Shown here: piece after piece, positions 15,637 to 23,502 of the stretch | Layout: each line of letters opens with the position of its first letter | How positions within the stretch are numbered: the stretch's first letter is position 1 | From: an uncultured Mobiluncus sp. | GTDB taxonomy: Bacteria; Actinomycetota; Actinomycetes; Actinomycetales; Actinomycetaceae | Length of the DNA: 64,000 nt | Assembly: GCF_943914685.1 (NCBI RefSeq) | Contig: NZ_CALUCZ010000009.1 | Coordinates: 1-64,000 of the forward strand | Direction of reading: 5' to 3' | Program-made: the position numbers and the translations under genes | Notes under the pieces: model-generated | Told to the model about the DNA's origin: nothing | Databases searched by the model: none | What the model saw: the letters and a program-made list of their open reading frames with translations, nothing else

Positions 15637-17472
15637 TCAAGCCGTCAAGCTGACCCAGGTAACCGTCACTCGTTCCAGGCGCTCCAAGTGGCGGGCATAA
15701 GTACGTTCCGCCACGTTGTGCAGCCATCTCAGGGCACCGCATTTCGGGACGTAACGCGATAAATAGACCGAGATGGTGGTCAGAGGATCCAGATCAAGTT
15801 TGGCGTTCAGATATTTCTGAACCGACCCCAGGTGATTGCCACCCTCGTCAGAAATCAGGGTCAGCGCGGCGGTGATTCCCCACTCCTGCCACTGGCGGCG
15901 AACCTCGGTTTCGTCCTCATCAGGCTCAAGCACGTGCACGACCTCGACATTAGGGTGGTGCGCGGCCCACGCGTAACGAATGGTTTTTAGGGCGGACGCA
16001 TCGAAACGAGGCACCAACACAAGGGCGAGAGTATGTTTCACCGGGGTTTCGGCGTGTTCGAGCTGCGACATTTTCTGTTGTACCCTCCGGTAATAGAAGT
16101 TGAGACAATAAATCAGCAATCCCAGTCCGACCCAGGCGGCCAGCACATAGAGCTCAAAGATAGAGTTGAATGCCACCGAAACCACAAGCAGAATGATGAG
16201 GCTGATAATCACGCTGATGATGGCGATACGGTAGTACCGCTTGGATTGGCGACGCTGCACATACGTGGCCCCACTGTGGAATCGAGAACGCCACATACGC
16301 ATCCGAGCGACCTGACCTAAGAAACTGGAGATGGCTACGAAAGTCACCCAGGTGAGCGCTGCTATCCCCATACGGCTGTGTACCGTCAGCGCTACCGCGA
16401 AAGTAACGACCATGAACGTCAAAATCGAAACTGAACGCCCGCGGCGCGTCCAAGACACGGGAACCTGATGTACCGCCAGGTCATGTCCGCTCAAATCCGT
16501 TAGCAAAGTGGAGACGCTGGAGATATAGATATAGGCGCTAATGAGGCACCCCACCGCGAACAGAGACATGACCGGGACGACCAACCACCCGTTCTTGTCC
16601 AGTAAAACCCCCAACAACAACGCTAGGTTGCCCGGCCCCTGAATGACCGTATCTAGGCGAGTCCAATGGAATCCGGCCACCGTAAACGACAGATAGACCG
16701 TGGCGGCAAACATGGCGGCGGCGGAACCGCCCAGAATCCTGAACATGAGTCCGGATAGCGGCTGGCGATTCTCGTTGCGGAACAATGTCACCGCCGGGGT
16801 CACTGGAACCAGCAGCAGCGCCGCAACGGCAGCGGCTTTCCAACCAGATTGCAGATTAGAGTCGGCGACCGCTTGCTTTGCTTTCGTGGTGGAACTGAGC
16901 AGCTCAAACAAACCAGGCTTGGCTCCGTTGCGCAGGTAGTGCCAAAAACCGTATGCCAGCAACAGAAAACCCACCACGAATATCACCAGGGTGAGCCACG
17001 GAATCATCTTGCGGATAGGTTCGGGGAAAAACAGCGCCAAAAACAGCAAGACAAAACCGGCAATGAGAATCCACACCCGATAGTCCTCGGGCAGACCCGC
17101 GGAAACCACGATGAAAGTGACGGCGGTAGAAACTAGGGCAGCTACGGCGACAACCATCGCCAGCAGCGAGGCGGCAGCCGTGAGAGCTCCGAGGAAAGAC
17201 CCCAAGTAAGCTTGCGCCAAGGCAGCCGTAGAATCTAGGCGGTGGGTTTGTCCCAGGGAATACCCGTGGGCCAGCGTTGTTATCAGCCCGGCTATCAGGA
17301 CAAACGCCACAATCCACAGGGCTACCGCCGAAAAAATCGGCCCGGAATACGCAATCAACGATGGAAAAACCGATGCCGCAATGAGGGCGGGAAACCAAAA
17401 TTTCGGTGCGAAGAATGCCAGCTGGGTAAAGGTCTCCAGCCAACCCTGACGGGGAGTAAGATTCTTCAGCAC
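15637..17472 (-). CDS. APC-superfamily permease with cytoplasmic tail
   Basis: The 611-residue protein has about 12 hydrophobic segments over residues 25-460, then a soluble tail of about 145 residues starting near HAETPVKHTLALVLVPRFD that resembles a USP-like or regulatory domain. Family membership is by overall pattern and by its conserved place next to two TrkA proteins (Rv2690c position). In that context a potassium or amino-acid transport role is plausible, but it is inferred. It is divergent from the trkA pair, so one intergenic region of about 100 nt controls both directions. Confidence 0.75.
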   Translation of the reverse strand: MLKNLTPRQGWLETFTQLAFFAPKFWFPALIAASVFPSLIAYSGPIFSAVALWIVAFVLIAGLITTLAHGYSLGQTHRLDSTAALAQAYLGSFLGALTAAASLLAMVVAVAALVSTAVTFIVVSAGLPEDYRVWILIAGFVLLFLALFFPEPIRKMIPWLTLVIFVVGFLLLAYGFWHYLRNGAKPGLFELLSSTTKAKQAVADSNLQSGWKAAAVAALLLVPVTPAVTLFRNENRQPLSGLMFRILGGSAAAMFAATVYLSFTVAGFHWTRLDTVIQGPGNLALLLGVLLDKNGWLVVPVMSLFAVGCLISAYIYISSVSTLLTDLSGHDLAVHQVPVSWTRRGRSVSILTFMVVTFAVALTVHSRMGIAALTWVTFVAISSFLGQVARMRMWRSRFHSGATYVQRRQSKRYYRIAIISVIISLIILLVVSVAFNSIFELYVLAAWVGLGLLIYCLNFYYRRVQQKMSQLEHAETPVKHTLALVLVPRFDASALKTIRYAWAAHHPNVEVVHVLEPDEDETEVRRQWQEWGITAALTLISDEGGNHLGSVQKYLNAKLDLDPLTTISVYLSRYVPKCGALRWLHNVAERTYARHLERLERVTVTWVSLTA

Positions 17473-17570
17473 GTCTCAACTTTAGCCGCTCGGATTGAAA
17501 CCGGAAAGAATTTCCCTCCCTAACCAGTGAAATGTAGCCGAATTTGTGGCTTTCAGGTTATGTTTTAAGA

Positions 17571-18230
17571 GTGCATTTTGTAATCATGGGCTGTGGCCGC
17601 GTCGGAATCACGCTGGCGAAAGCGATTGAGGACCGGGGGCACACCCTGGCGATTATCGACAACAACACGGAATCTTTCCGTCGGCTGTACAAAAATTTTC
17701 AGGGGCAAAAGCTGACTGGTGAGGGCTATGACCGTAACACTCAGCTGCAGGCCGGAATTGAGGACGCCTACGCTTTTGCGGCGGTGGCTGATGACGACAA
17801 CGCTAATATCTTGGCGGCTCGCGTGGCTCGCGAGATTTATCACGTAAAGAAAGTGGTGGCACGCATTTCTGACCCGCGCCGCGCCGAGGTTTATGAACGG
17901 CTGGGTATCCCCACCGTCGGTTCCGTGGACCGCACCGCCGCGTTGTTGCTGGCTCGGGTGTTGCCGCTACCCCCAGATGTCGTGTTTACCGAGGAAACCG
18001 GGCGCTTGAGCTTGTGCCGTGTGCCCGTGGGGCCCAGCTGGGTCGGTCACGAGGTTTCCGCTTTAGAGGCTGAACTGGAGATTCGGGCCGCCTATGTGCT
18101 GCGGTTTTCCAAAGTGTTGATGGTTGAGGCCTCAACCGTGTTACAAGAAAACGACGAGTTGTTCTATTTTGTTGCCGAGTCTCAACGCGAAGCGGTGGCC
18201 TCCCGTTTGGCCCGGAATTCCAAGGAGTAA
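17571..18230 (+). CDS. trkA: TrkA-family potassium uptake regulator (first copy)
   Basis: The 219-residue RCK protein has an N-terminal Rossmann fold with GCGRVG and the acidic end of beta-2 (AIIDNN), then a TrkA-C domain from about residue 135. Such proteins bind NAD(H) or nucleotides and gate Trk/Ktr potassium channels. I choose GTG 17571, so that the protein begins HFVIMGCGRVG after the initiator; a TTG at 17544 adds nine non-conserved residues. It is followed 2 nt later by the second trkA gene. It corresponds to CeoB in mycobacteria. Confidence 0.85.
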   Translation: MHFVIMGCGRVGITLAKAIEDRGHTLAIIDNNTESFRRLYKNFQGQKLTGEGYDRNTQLQAGIEDAYAFAAVADDDNANILAARVAREIYHVKKVVARISDPRRAEVYERLGIPTVGSVDRTAALLLARVLPLPPDVVFTEETGRLSLCRVPVGPSWVGHEVSALEAELEIRAAYVLRFSKVLMVEASTVLQENDELFYFVAESQREAVASRLARNSKE

Positions 18231-18232
18231 AG

Positions 18233-19099
18233 ATGCTGATTGTCATTGCCGGGGCGGGTTCAATCGGTCGGTCCATCGCCAGGGAACTGCTAGCTCGGGG
18301 TCATCAGGTCACAATAGCCGACTCCAGCCCCGAGGCGATGAAAGTTTCCTCCGTGCCGGACGCAAACTGGATTCTGGGAGACTTGTCTACTCCCGAAACG
18401 ATGGAACAAGCTGGTGGGGCGCAAGCCGACGTGGTCGTCGCGGCTACCGGTAACGACCAGGCTAATCTGGTCATTGCGCTGCTGGCCAAGACCCAGTTCG
18501 GGGTGCCTCGGGTGGTCGGACGGATTAATAATCTTAAGAACGAGTGGATGTTCAATGAATCTTGGGGCGTGGACGTGCCGATTTCTACCCCCCGAATGAT
18601 GACTGCCCTGGTCGAGGAGGCCCTCAGCGTAGGTACCCTAGTGCCGATTTTCCGTTTCTTTAACTCCCGTAACGGATTGTTTTCCATAGTCCTTTCCGCT
18701 GATTCCCCGGTTTTGGGCCGGTCCGCGAGCGAACTGGAGTGGCCGTTGGGGGTTTTACTAACTGCGGTCATTCAAGACGGGAAAGCGCTGGCCCCCCACG
18801 AGGTCGCGAGTTTACACGCCTCAGATCAGTTGCTGTTCCTGTTCCCCGAACAAAGTGAGGACGCGGCAGACCAGGTCGGAAAACTTTTGACCGCTGCTCC
18901 GTCCGCGGATTCAGCTAGCGCTGTCGGGGGCGTCACAAGCGCTGTCGGGGGCGTCACAAGCGCTGTCGGGGGTGTCACAAGCGCCGTCGGGGGCGCCGCC
19001 GGTGTCGGAGGGGCCGACGGCGGTAAGGCCAGAGTCGAGGAACTTCCCGTGGGTGCGGCGCAGCAGGAGCCAGCTGAGGTAGAGCGCCAAGGCGAATAG
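18233..19099 (+). CDS. trkA: TrkA-family potassium uptake regulator (second copy) with repeat tail
   Basis: The 288-residue protein has the RCK-N fold (VIAGAGSIGRSIA, TIADSS) and a TrkA-C domain ending near residue 220. It probably pairs with the protein encoded just upstream. The final 70 residues are abnormal: three exact SAVGGVT repeats plus SAVGGAA, then a Gly/Glu-rich end. Homologues normally stop near 220 residues. The extra part is coded by a 21-bp tandem repeat that is also read, on the other strand, as the C-terminus of the DUF3159 gene. The overlap is 189 nt. Confidence 0.85.
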   Translation: MLIVIAGAGSIGRSIARELLARGHQVTIADSSPEAMKVSSVPDANWILGDLSTPETMEQAGGAQADVVVAATGNDQANLVIALLAKTQFGVPRVVGRINNLKNEWMFNESWGVDVPISTPRMMTALVEEALSVGTLVPIFRFFNSRNGLFSIVLSADSPVLGRSASELEWPLGVLLTAVIQDGKALAPHEVASLHASDQLLFLFPEQSEDAADQVGKLLTAAPSADSASAVGGVTSAVGGVTSAVGGVTSAVGGAAGVGGADGGKARVEELPVGAAQQEPAEVERQGE

Positions 19100-19729
19100 C
19101 GGCAAGCCCAACAAAATCTGGAAAGTTCCCAGCCAGGGTACGTTTCCTCCCAGGTAGAGGGGCGTTTTTACAGCCAGGCGCAGCAGGAAAACTCCCAGCC
19201 AGATGACAGTTACGGCGTAGTATGCTTGTTTATCCGCTTTCAGTCGCGGATCTGTCCGCCAACTCAAGCCTTGAGAGCGAAACCACCCGACCAACAGACC
19301 GATAACGGGAAAACGCACCAGAATCGACACCAGAATCACACTGGCATAAACCGCATTAATGATTAAGCTCATCAAAAAGTAGTTTTCGCCTTTGCCGCTG
19401 AACATGGCCCACAGCACACCGATGATGACGACCCAGAATCCCGCAAACGCCTGCATAATCGAGGAATGCCCAATGAGCCGCGCAATAATCAGCCCCACGG
19501 CAAATCCCAGCGAAACCGCCCCGGCCCTGATGACGTCCCAGCCAGCCACGAACGCCACCACGAAAACCAGCGTCGGCCCGATGGACTCGACTATGCCGCG
19601 CCACCCTCCTACCGCTTGGCGCAGGGAGAATTCTTCGGCGTCCAGTCTGCCTCCCATGTTACGACCCAGGGCATCTTTAACCTCGTTGAGCCCGGCCGCA
19701 ACCGCTTCCTGGTCGTTGTCCTCGCTCAT
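18911..19729 (-). CDS. DUF3159 membrane protein with repeat tail
   Basis: The 272-residue protein has about five to six transmembrane segments (for example GPTLVFVVAFVAGWDVI, VSLGFAVGLIIARLIG, TFQILLGLPLFALALYLSW). It matches DUF3159 by length, composition and place (Rv2693c position). The C-terminus is extended by CDTPDSACDAPDSACDAPD, encoded by the complement of the same 21-bp repeat that extends trkA. Its start overlaps the stop of the OB-fold gene by 4 nt, so translation is probably coupled. Function is unknown. Confidence 0.8.
   Translation of the reverse strand: MSEDNDQEAVAAGLNEVKDALGRNMGGRLDAEEFSLRQAVGGWRGIVESIGPTLVFVVAFVAGWDVIRAGAVSLGFAVGLIIARLIGHSSIMQAFAGFWVVIIGVLWAMFSGKGENYFLMSLIINAVYASVILVSILVRFPVIGLLVGWFRSQGLSWRTDPRLKADKQAYYAVTVIWLGVFLLRLAVKTPLYLGGNVPWLGTFQILLGLPLFALALYLSWLLLRRTHGKFLDSGLTAVGPSDTGGAPDGACDTPDSACDAPDSACDAPDSAS
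18917..19000. repeat. Tandem repeat, four 21-bp units, coding on both strands
   Basis: Units are at 18917-18937, 18938-18958, 18959-18979 and 18980-19000. Units 1 and 2 are identical, unit 3 differs by one base, and unit 4 is diverged at its end. Because 21 is a multiple of 3, changes in copy number keep both the plus-strand trkA frame and the minus-strand DUF3159 frame open. Confidence 0.95.
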
Positions 19730-19977
19730 TCGACCCCCAAGAGGTGATAATCCGGGTTAATTAGTTCCACCCCGTCCTCGCCCTGCAACGGAATTCCGCA
19801 CACTTGCAGGCGACGTCCCAAGGTCACTCCGGGAACCTCCATCCGACCCAGCCAGCGCACGTTGATAAACCCTCCTGCGGTCTCCAGGCAGATCCGGAAA
19901 GATGGCACGTCAGTGGGAGACAGGAAAGACGTGGAAAGCACGGTGCCGACCCGGGTTATCTGTTGACGTGGTGACAT
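19726..19977 (-). CDS. Small OB-fold protein
   Basis: The 83-residue protein (start SPRQQITRVGTVLSTSFLSP after Met) has the length and alternating strand pattern of the actinobacterial single OB-fold proteins that sit between DUF3159 and DUF3710 (Rv2694c position). It may bind nucleic acid, but no partner is known. It overlaps the DUF3159 start by 4 nt. Confidence 0.75.
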   Translation of the reverse strand: MSPRQQITRVGTVLSTSFLSPTDVPSFRICLETAGGFINVRWLGRMEVPGVTLGRRLQVCGIPLQGEDGVELINPDYHLLGVE

Positions 19978-20002
19978 GGTGAACTCACTCTGACCACACC
20001 GG

Positions 20003-20710
20003 CTAGGCCTGCTGTTCGCGCAAAGCCGCCAGCTGACGTGCCAAGTCGTCAGGCAAGACCACGGGAATGACCGAACGCGGACTCATCGGCCGGGAACCAC
20101 GCACCACCACGACCTGGCGAACGGCCTGTTCCAAGGCTTGCAGATCCGGGTCTTCGGCTTGCACCATGCCGTTAAAGACCAGGCGCACAAACCAGTTCGG
20201 GCCGTCCACTCCGCAATAGCGAACCTGCACACGTCCCCGGTTGCCTTGGGCGTCTTGTGCCGCTAGCTGCACGAACAGTTCCGTGCCGAAACTGCCCTCG
20301 CGTTCGTCACAAGTGTTGCCCGCAGCGGTGGTTTCTCCGCGTACCTGCGCGCGCAGCTCGGGCCACAAGCGTTTTGACTTTGGTGCGGCTACCGCCAGCA
20401 GCTCTACTGCCGCCTTGCCAATCTGCATGGTCAGAGAGCCAAAAGTCTTTTCGTCCAAGGGGGATTCGGGGTGAACCGCCAGCCCGGGAATCTGCGGTAG
20501 CAAGAACACTCCAAAGTCTACGTACTGGGAGGTGTCCTGGTCACCAAGTTGTTTGACGTCCAAAGGGCCCGCAGGTTGGTCTTTCGTTCCCGTAGCGTCA
20601 GACGAGACCGGGGCTGAAACGGGTGTGTCCGCGGTTGCCTCGCTGGTGGAATCGTCCTGAAGTTCACGGGGAGCCGCAGTCTTCTGGCGTCGCTTAAAAA
20701 ATAGTCCCAT
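20003..20710 (-). CDS. DUF3710-family protein
   Basis: The 235-residue protein starts GLFFKRRQK after Met, followed by an acidic Ser/Thr/Pro-rich linker of about 55 residues and the DUF3710 core (YVDFGVFLLPQIPGLAVHPE to the C-terminus). The ATG at 20710 overlaps the stop of the DUF4193 gene in a TGATG, which argues for this start over a longer in-frame one at 20803. Function is unknown. In many actinobacteria a dUTPase gene (dut) lies next to it; here it is absent. Confidence 0.8.
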   Translation of the reverse strand: MGLFFKRRQKTAAPRELQDDSTSEATADTPVSAPVSSDATGTKDQPAGPLDVKQLGDQDTSQYVDFGVFLLPQIPGLAVHPESPLDEKTFGSLTMQIGKAAVELLAVAAPKSKRLWPELRAQVRGETTAAGNTCDEREGSFGTELFVQLAAQDAQGNRGRVQVRYCGVDGPNWFVRLVFNGMVQAEDPDLQALEQAVRQVVVVRGSRPMSPRSVIPVVLPDDLARQLAALREQQA

Positions 20711-21015
20711 CAGGCTACACCCGCACAATCCATGCACACCGGCTGGCCGTTTTCTTCCCCGGCCAGCTGGGACGCATGATGCACAATAAAGCATTGCGAA
20801 CACACGAATTCGTCGTCTTGCTTGGGGACTACGCGAACTGAGAGTTCTTCATTAGAAAGGTCCGCACCAGGCAACTCGAAGGAATCCGCAGCTTCATTTT
20901 CGTCCTCGTCAACGGAAGCATCTTCGGAATTTTTTCGTTGAGTCTTTAACTCCTCGATAGATTCCTCGGGGTTTTCCTCGTCTCGCTTGCGCGGGGCATC
21001 GTAATCGGTGGCCAT
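20710..21015 (-). CDS. DUF4193-family zinc-ribbon-like protein
   Basis: The 101-residue acidic protein begins ATDYDAPRKRDEENPEESIE after Met, which is characteristic of DUF4193. A CSQC pair and a CMDC pair near the C-terminus could bind zinc. No function is known. It is first in the minus-strand run DUF4193-DUF3710-OB-DUF3159, with ATG preceded by GGGAG. Confidence 0.85.
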   Translation of the reverse strand: MATDYDAPRKRDEENPEESIEELKTQRKNSEDASVDEDENEAADSFELPGADLSNEELSVRVVPKQDDEFVCSQCFIVHHASQLAGEENGQPVCMDCAGVA

Positions 21016-21154
21016 TGCACTCCCTTAAAATAATAGTTTCGGTGCGTCGCGATATTAGCACTACTTTAAGGAAATTGCGACCTCTCGGCAACGCTACGGC
21101 GGGTTGACGTGAAAACTGCCCCCGATTTTGGCAATGTTTAGTTTAGGAGGAAAT

Positions 21155-22240
21155 ATGCGCAGTCTTTCTTTGCTTGGAATTCATACTGACAGCGAACACC
21201 TCGTCTTGGTTGACACAGACGGTGAGCGCTTCCTTTTACCCCTCGACGAAGAGCTGCGCTCCATAGTGCGCCAGCAGCGCCGGAAAGTCGTGGCGGCCCT
21301 GTCCGCCTCTGACACTCAGGACTTGCGTCCGAAAGACATTCAAACCTTGATTCGCGGCGGCGCCTCCGCCCAAGAAGTTGCCACCAGCGCCGGTCTGGAC
21401 TTAGCACAGGTCAAACGCTACGAAGCCCCAGTTTTAGCGGAACGAATTTATGCCGCCCGTCAGGCTCAGGAAACCCGTGTTTCGCCGGATAAGGACGCTC
21501 CGGCCTTGGGCGAACTGGTGGTAGACCGCCTAGCCACCCGCGGGGTTAGCCCCGCGTCCCTGCACTGGGACGCGACCCGGCAGCCGGGCGAAAACTGGCT
21601 GATTCACCTGGAGTTTGTCCAGGACGCCAAAGCGCTGGAGGCAAACTGGGATTTCGACCACGAAAACCGCACGTTAACGGCGCTGGACGAACAGGCACGC
21701 TGGCTGACCGAGACCGCCACTCCCGCCGGTTCCGATGCCCTGTTGAGCCGGGGACATTTCCGTTTCGGTTCCGCTCCAGAGGCCGAGTCCTCCCCCACCA
21801 CAGCCACGAAACCGGTCCCGGCACAGTCTGCGGAAACCAGCGCCACCGAAGCCTTGCTCGATGAGCTGAACGCCGCTCGGGGAACCCGACTTTCCGTGGT
21901 GACCGGTGACGAAGAGGACGATGTTTCCGCGATGGAGGCCGCTATTGCCTCCGGGTTTGCCCCTGACGCTGAGGCCGCGCCGCCAGCTGCCTCTGCTCCG
22001 GACACCGTTTCAGCCCAGCCAGACGCCGACGTTTTGCCCCTCGACGCCGCGAAACGCCAGTCCTCCACGACTGCCCAACCGCCCGCACAGCCTACCGAAA
22101 ACGGCGTGTTGCCGGGAATGGAGGATTTGCAGCCAAATCCGTCCCAGCCCCCCGCCGACACCGCTAAACACACCACGCGCCGGGGACGCGCCGCCATGCC
22201 CTCTTGGGACGAAATCTTATTCGGCTCTAAGGCCGACTGA
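21155..22240 (+). CDS. sepH: Septation protein SepH (DUF3071)
   Basis: The 361-residue protein starts RSLSLLGIHTDSEHLVLVD after Met. It has the SepH N-terminal domain with a helix-turn-helix-like segment (IQTLIRGGASAQEVATSAGL, about residues 60-80), then a long Ala/Pro/Thr-rich linker and a conserved C-terminal end (PSWDEILFGSK). SepH binds FtsZ and promotes assembly of the division ring in Streptomyces and mycobacteria. AGGAGG at 21145-21150 fixes the ATG at 21155; an earlier in-frame ATG at 21128 lacks a ribosome site. Confidence 0.88.
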   Translation: MRSLSLLGIHTDSEHLVLVDTDGERFLLPLDEELRSIVRQQRRKVVAALSASDTQDLRPKDIQTLIRGGASAQEVATSAGLDLAQVKRYEAPVLAERIYAARQAQETRVSPDKDAPALGELVVDRLATRGVSPASLHWDATRQPGENWLIHLEFVQDAKALEANWDFDHENRTLTALDEQARWLTETATPAGSDALLSRGHFRFGSAPEAESSPTTATKPVPAQSAETSATEALLDELNAARGTRLSVVTGDEEDDVSAMEAAIASGFAPDAEAAPPAASAPDTVSAQPDADVLPLDAAKRQSSTTAQPPAQPTENGVLPGMEDLQPNPSQPPADTAKHTTRRGRAAMPSWDEILFGSKAD

Positions 22241-22249
22241 AATAGGTTT

Positions 22250-23437
22250 TTAGCTGCAATAATGCAGTATCGGGACGCGCATTTCCACTTCGCTCAAGCC
22301 CCCGTGCAGACCTTTCATCTGGAACACCTGTTCTTTAAAAAAGCGCGAGTCTAAGGTTTGGCCTGTCCCCGCAGCGAACACCACCACATCACCCAACAGT
22401 TCTGGCCGGCGCACCGGGGTGTCGTTATAGGTGGCAAATAAGGCCTCGGTTTCGCCGCGATTCAACACTTTGGCTTCGGGCAGCAGTGTCTGCAGGCTAA
22501 CTTGCAGCGCCGCGGCGGCTCCCGGTTTGGCATGGACGTGCAGGACTCGCCCCTCTCCGCTGGCGTTAGCGATGAAATCGGCCACCACAGTTTTCGCCAA
22601 ATCCACGGTGACCTCCGGGGACGTGTTCAACATTCCGTGGTCTGCGGTGATGACGACCCTCACCCCAGGTGCCAGGCTATCCAGCATGATTCCGATGGCA
22701 CGGTCGGCCTTTTCCAGGTTTTTCACCCACTTATCCGACCCCACCCCGTAGCCGTGTCCGGCATGATCGACTTCCGCCATATAGAAATATGTCAGTCCGC
22801 CCTGTTTCGACACGTTTGCAGCGTCACGGGCTCGCGCATCCAAGTTTTCCGAAGCCACATATGTGGCGCCCCGCAGGGAAGCTCGCGTCAGTCCGCCGCC
22901 GATAAATTTTTTCGGTCCCAACGCAAAAGCCGGAATTTTCGCCGCGTTGAGGCGTTCAAACCAAGTCGGTTCGGTTTGGAATTGCTCTACCTCTCCCGGA
23001 TAATGCTCGAACGTAATCAAGTTGAATTTCGCCTGCGCTACCGGGTCTATCAGCTGGTAGGACAACATATTGTGCCGTCCGGGAGCCAACCCGGTCAGAG
23101 TGGAAGTGATGGCGGCTGCGGTAGTGGAGGGGCACACGCTGCGTCCGGTCAGAGGTTTTCCAGAGGCTGCAGCAGTTTTCACTAGGGCACGTAAGTTCGG
23201 CGCGTGTCCCAAATATTCGTTCAGGTTCCACCACCCCAGTCCGTCAATCAGCACAAGGACGATTGGGGCGCCGGCGGGGTTGCCCGCCGCATCAGGTTTC
23301 ACAGGCAGCCCCGGGGGTAAGGAGGGCCAGCCGGCAGCCTCGAACTCGCTTTGCAGCAGGGAGTCAAGGCGCAAATCAGGATCGTTTGCGGCCATGATTT
23401 CAGTGTGAAAGTCCGTGTCACTCACCCCTCCATTCAA
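22250..23437 (-). CDS. Alkaline-phosphatase-superfamily phosphodiesterase
   Basis: The 395-residue protein shows metal-binding and nucleophile motifs of the nucleotide pyrophosphatase/phosphodiesterase group: VLVLIDGLGWWN, CPSTTAAAITSTLTGLAPG (Thr nucleophile), VDHAGHGYG and VVITADHGML. It has no signal peptide, so it is probably cytoplasmic. The substrate is unknown. The start is uncertain: a TTG at 23437, a GTG five residues on (VSDTDF) or an ATG at AANDPD are all in frame. It is divergent from parC and ends 9 nt from the stop of sepH. Confidence 0.8.
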   Translation of the reverse strand: MNGGVSDTDFHTEIMAANDPDLRLDSLLQSEFEAAGWPSLPPGLPVKPDAAGNPAGAPIVLVLIDGLGWWNLNEYLGHAPNLRALVKTAAASGKPLTGRSVCPSTTAAAITSTLTGLAPGRHNMLSYQLIDPVAQAKFNLITFEHYPGEVEQFQTEPTWFERLNAAKIPAFALGPKKFIGGGLTRASLRGATYVASENLDARARDAANVSKQGGLTYFYMAEVDHAGHGYGVGSDKWVKNLEKADRAIGIMLDSLAPGVRVVITADHGMLNTSPEVTVDLAKTVVADFIANASGEGRVLHVHAKPGAAAALQVSLQTLLPEAKVLNRGETEALFATYNDTPVRRPELLGDVVVFAAGTGQTLDSRFFKEQVFQMKGLHGGLSEVEMRVPILHYCS

Positions 23438-23502
23438 TCATTTCCGTCCCCGTCGGTGTGGCAAGCGGCATAAGTGCGGGAAAATTCGTAAGAATTGGTG
23501 TC

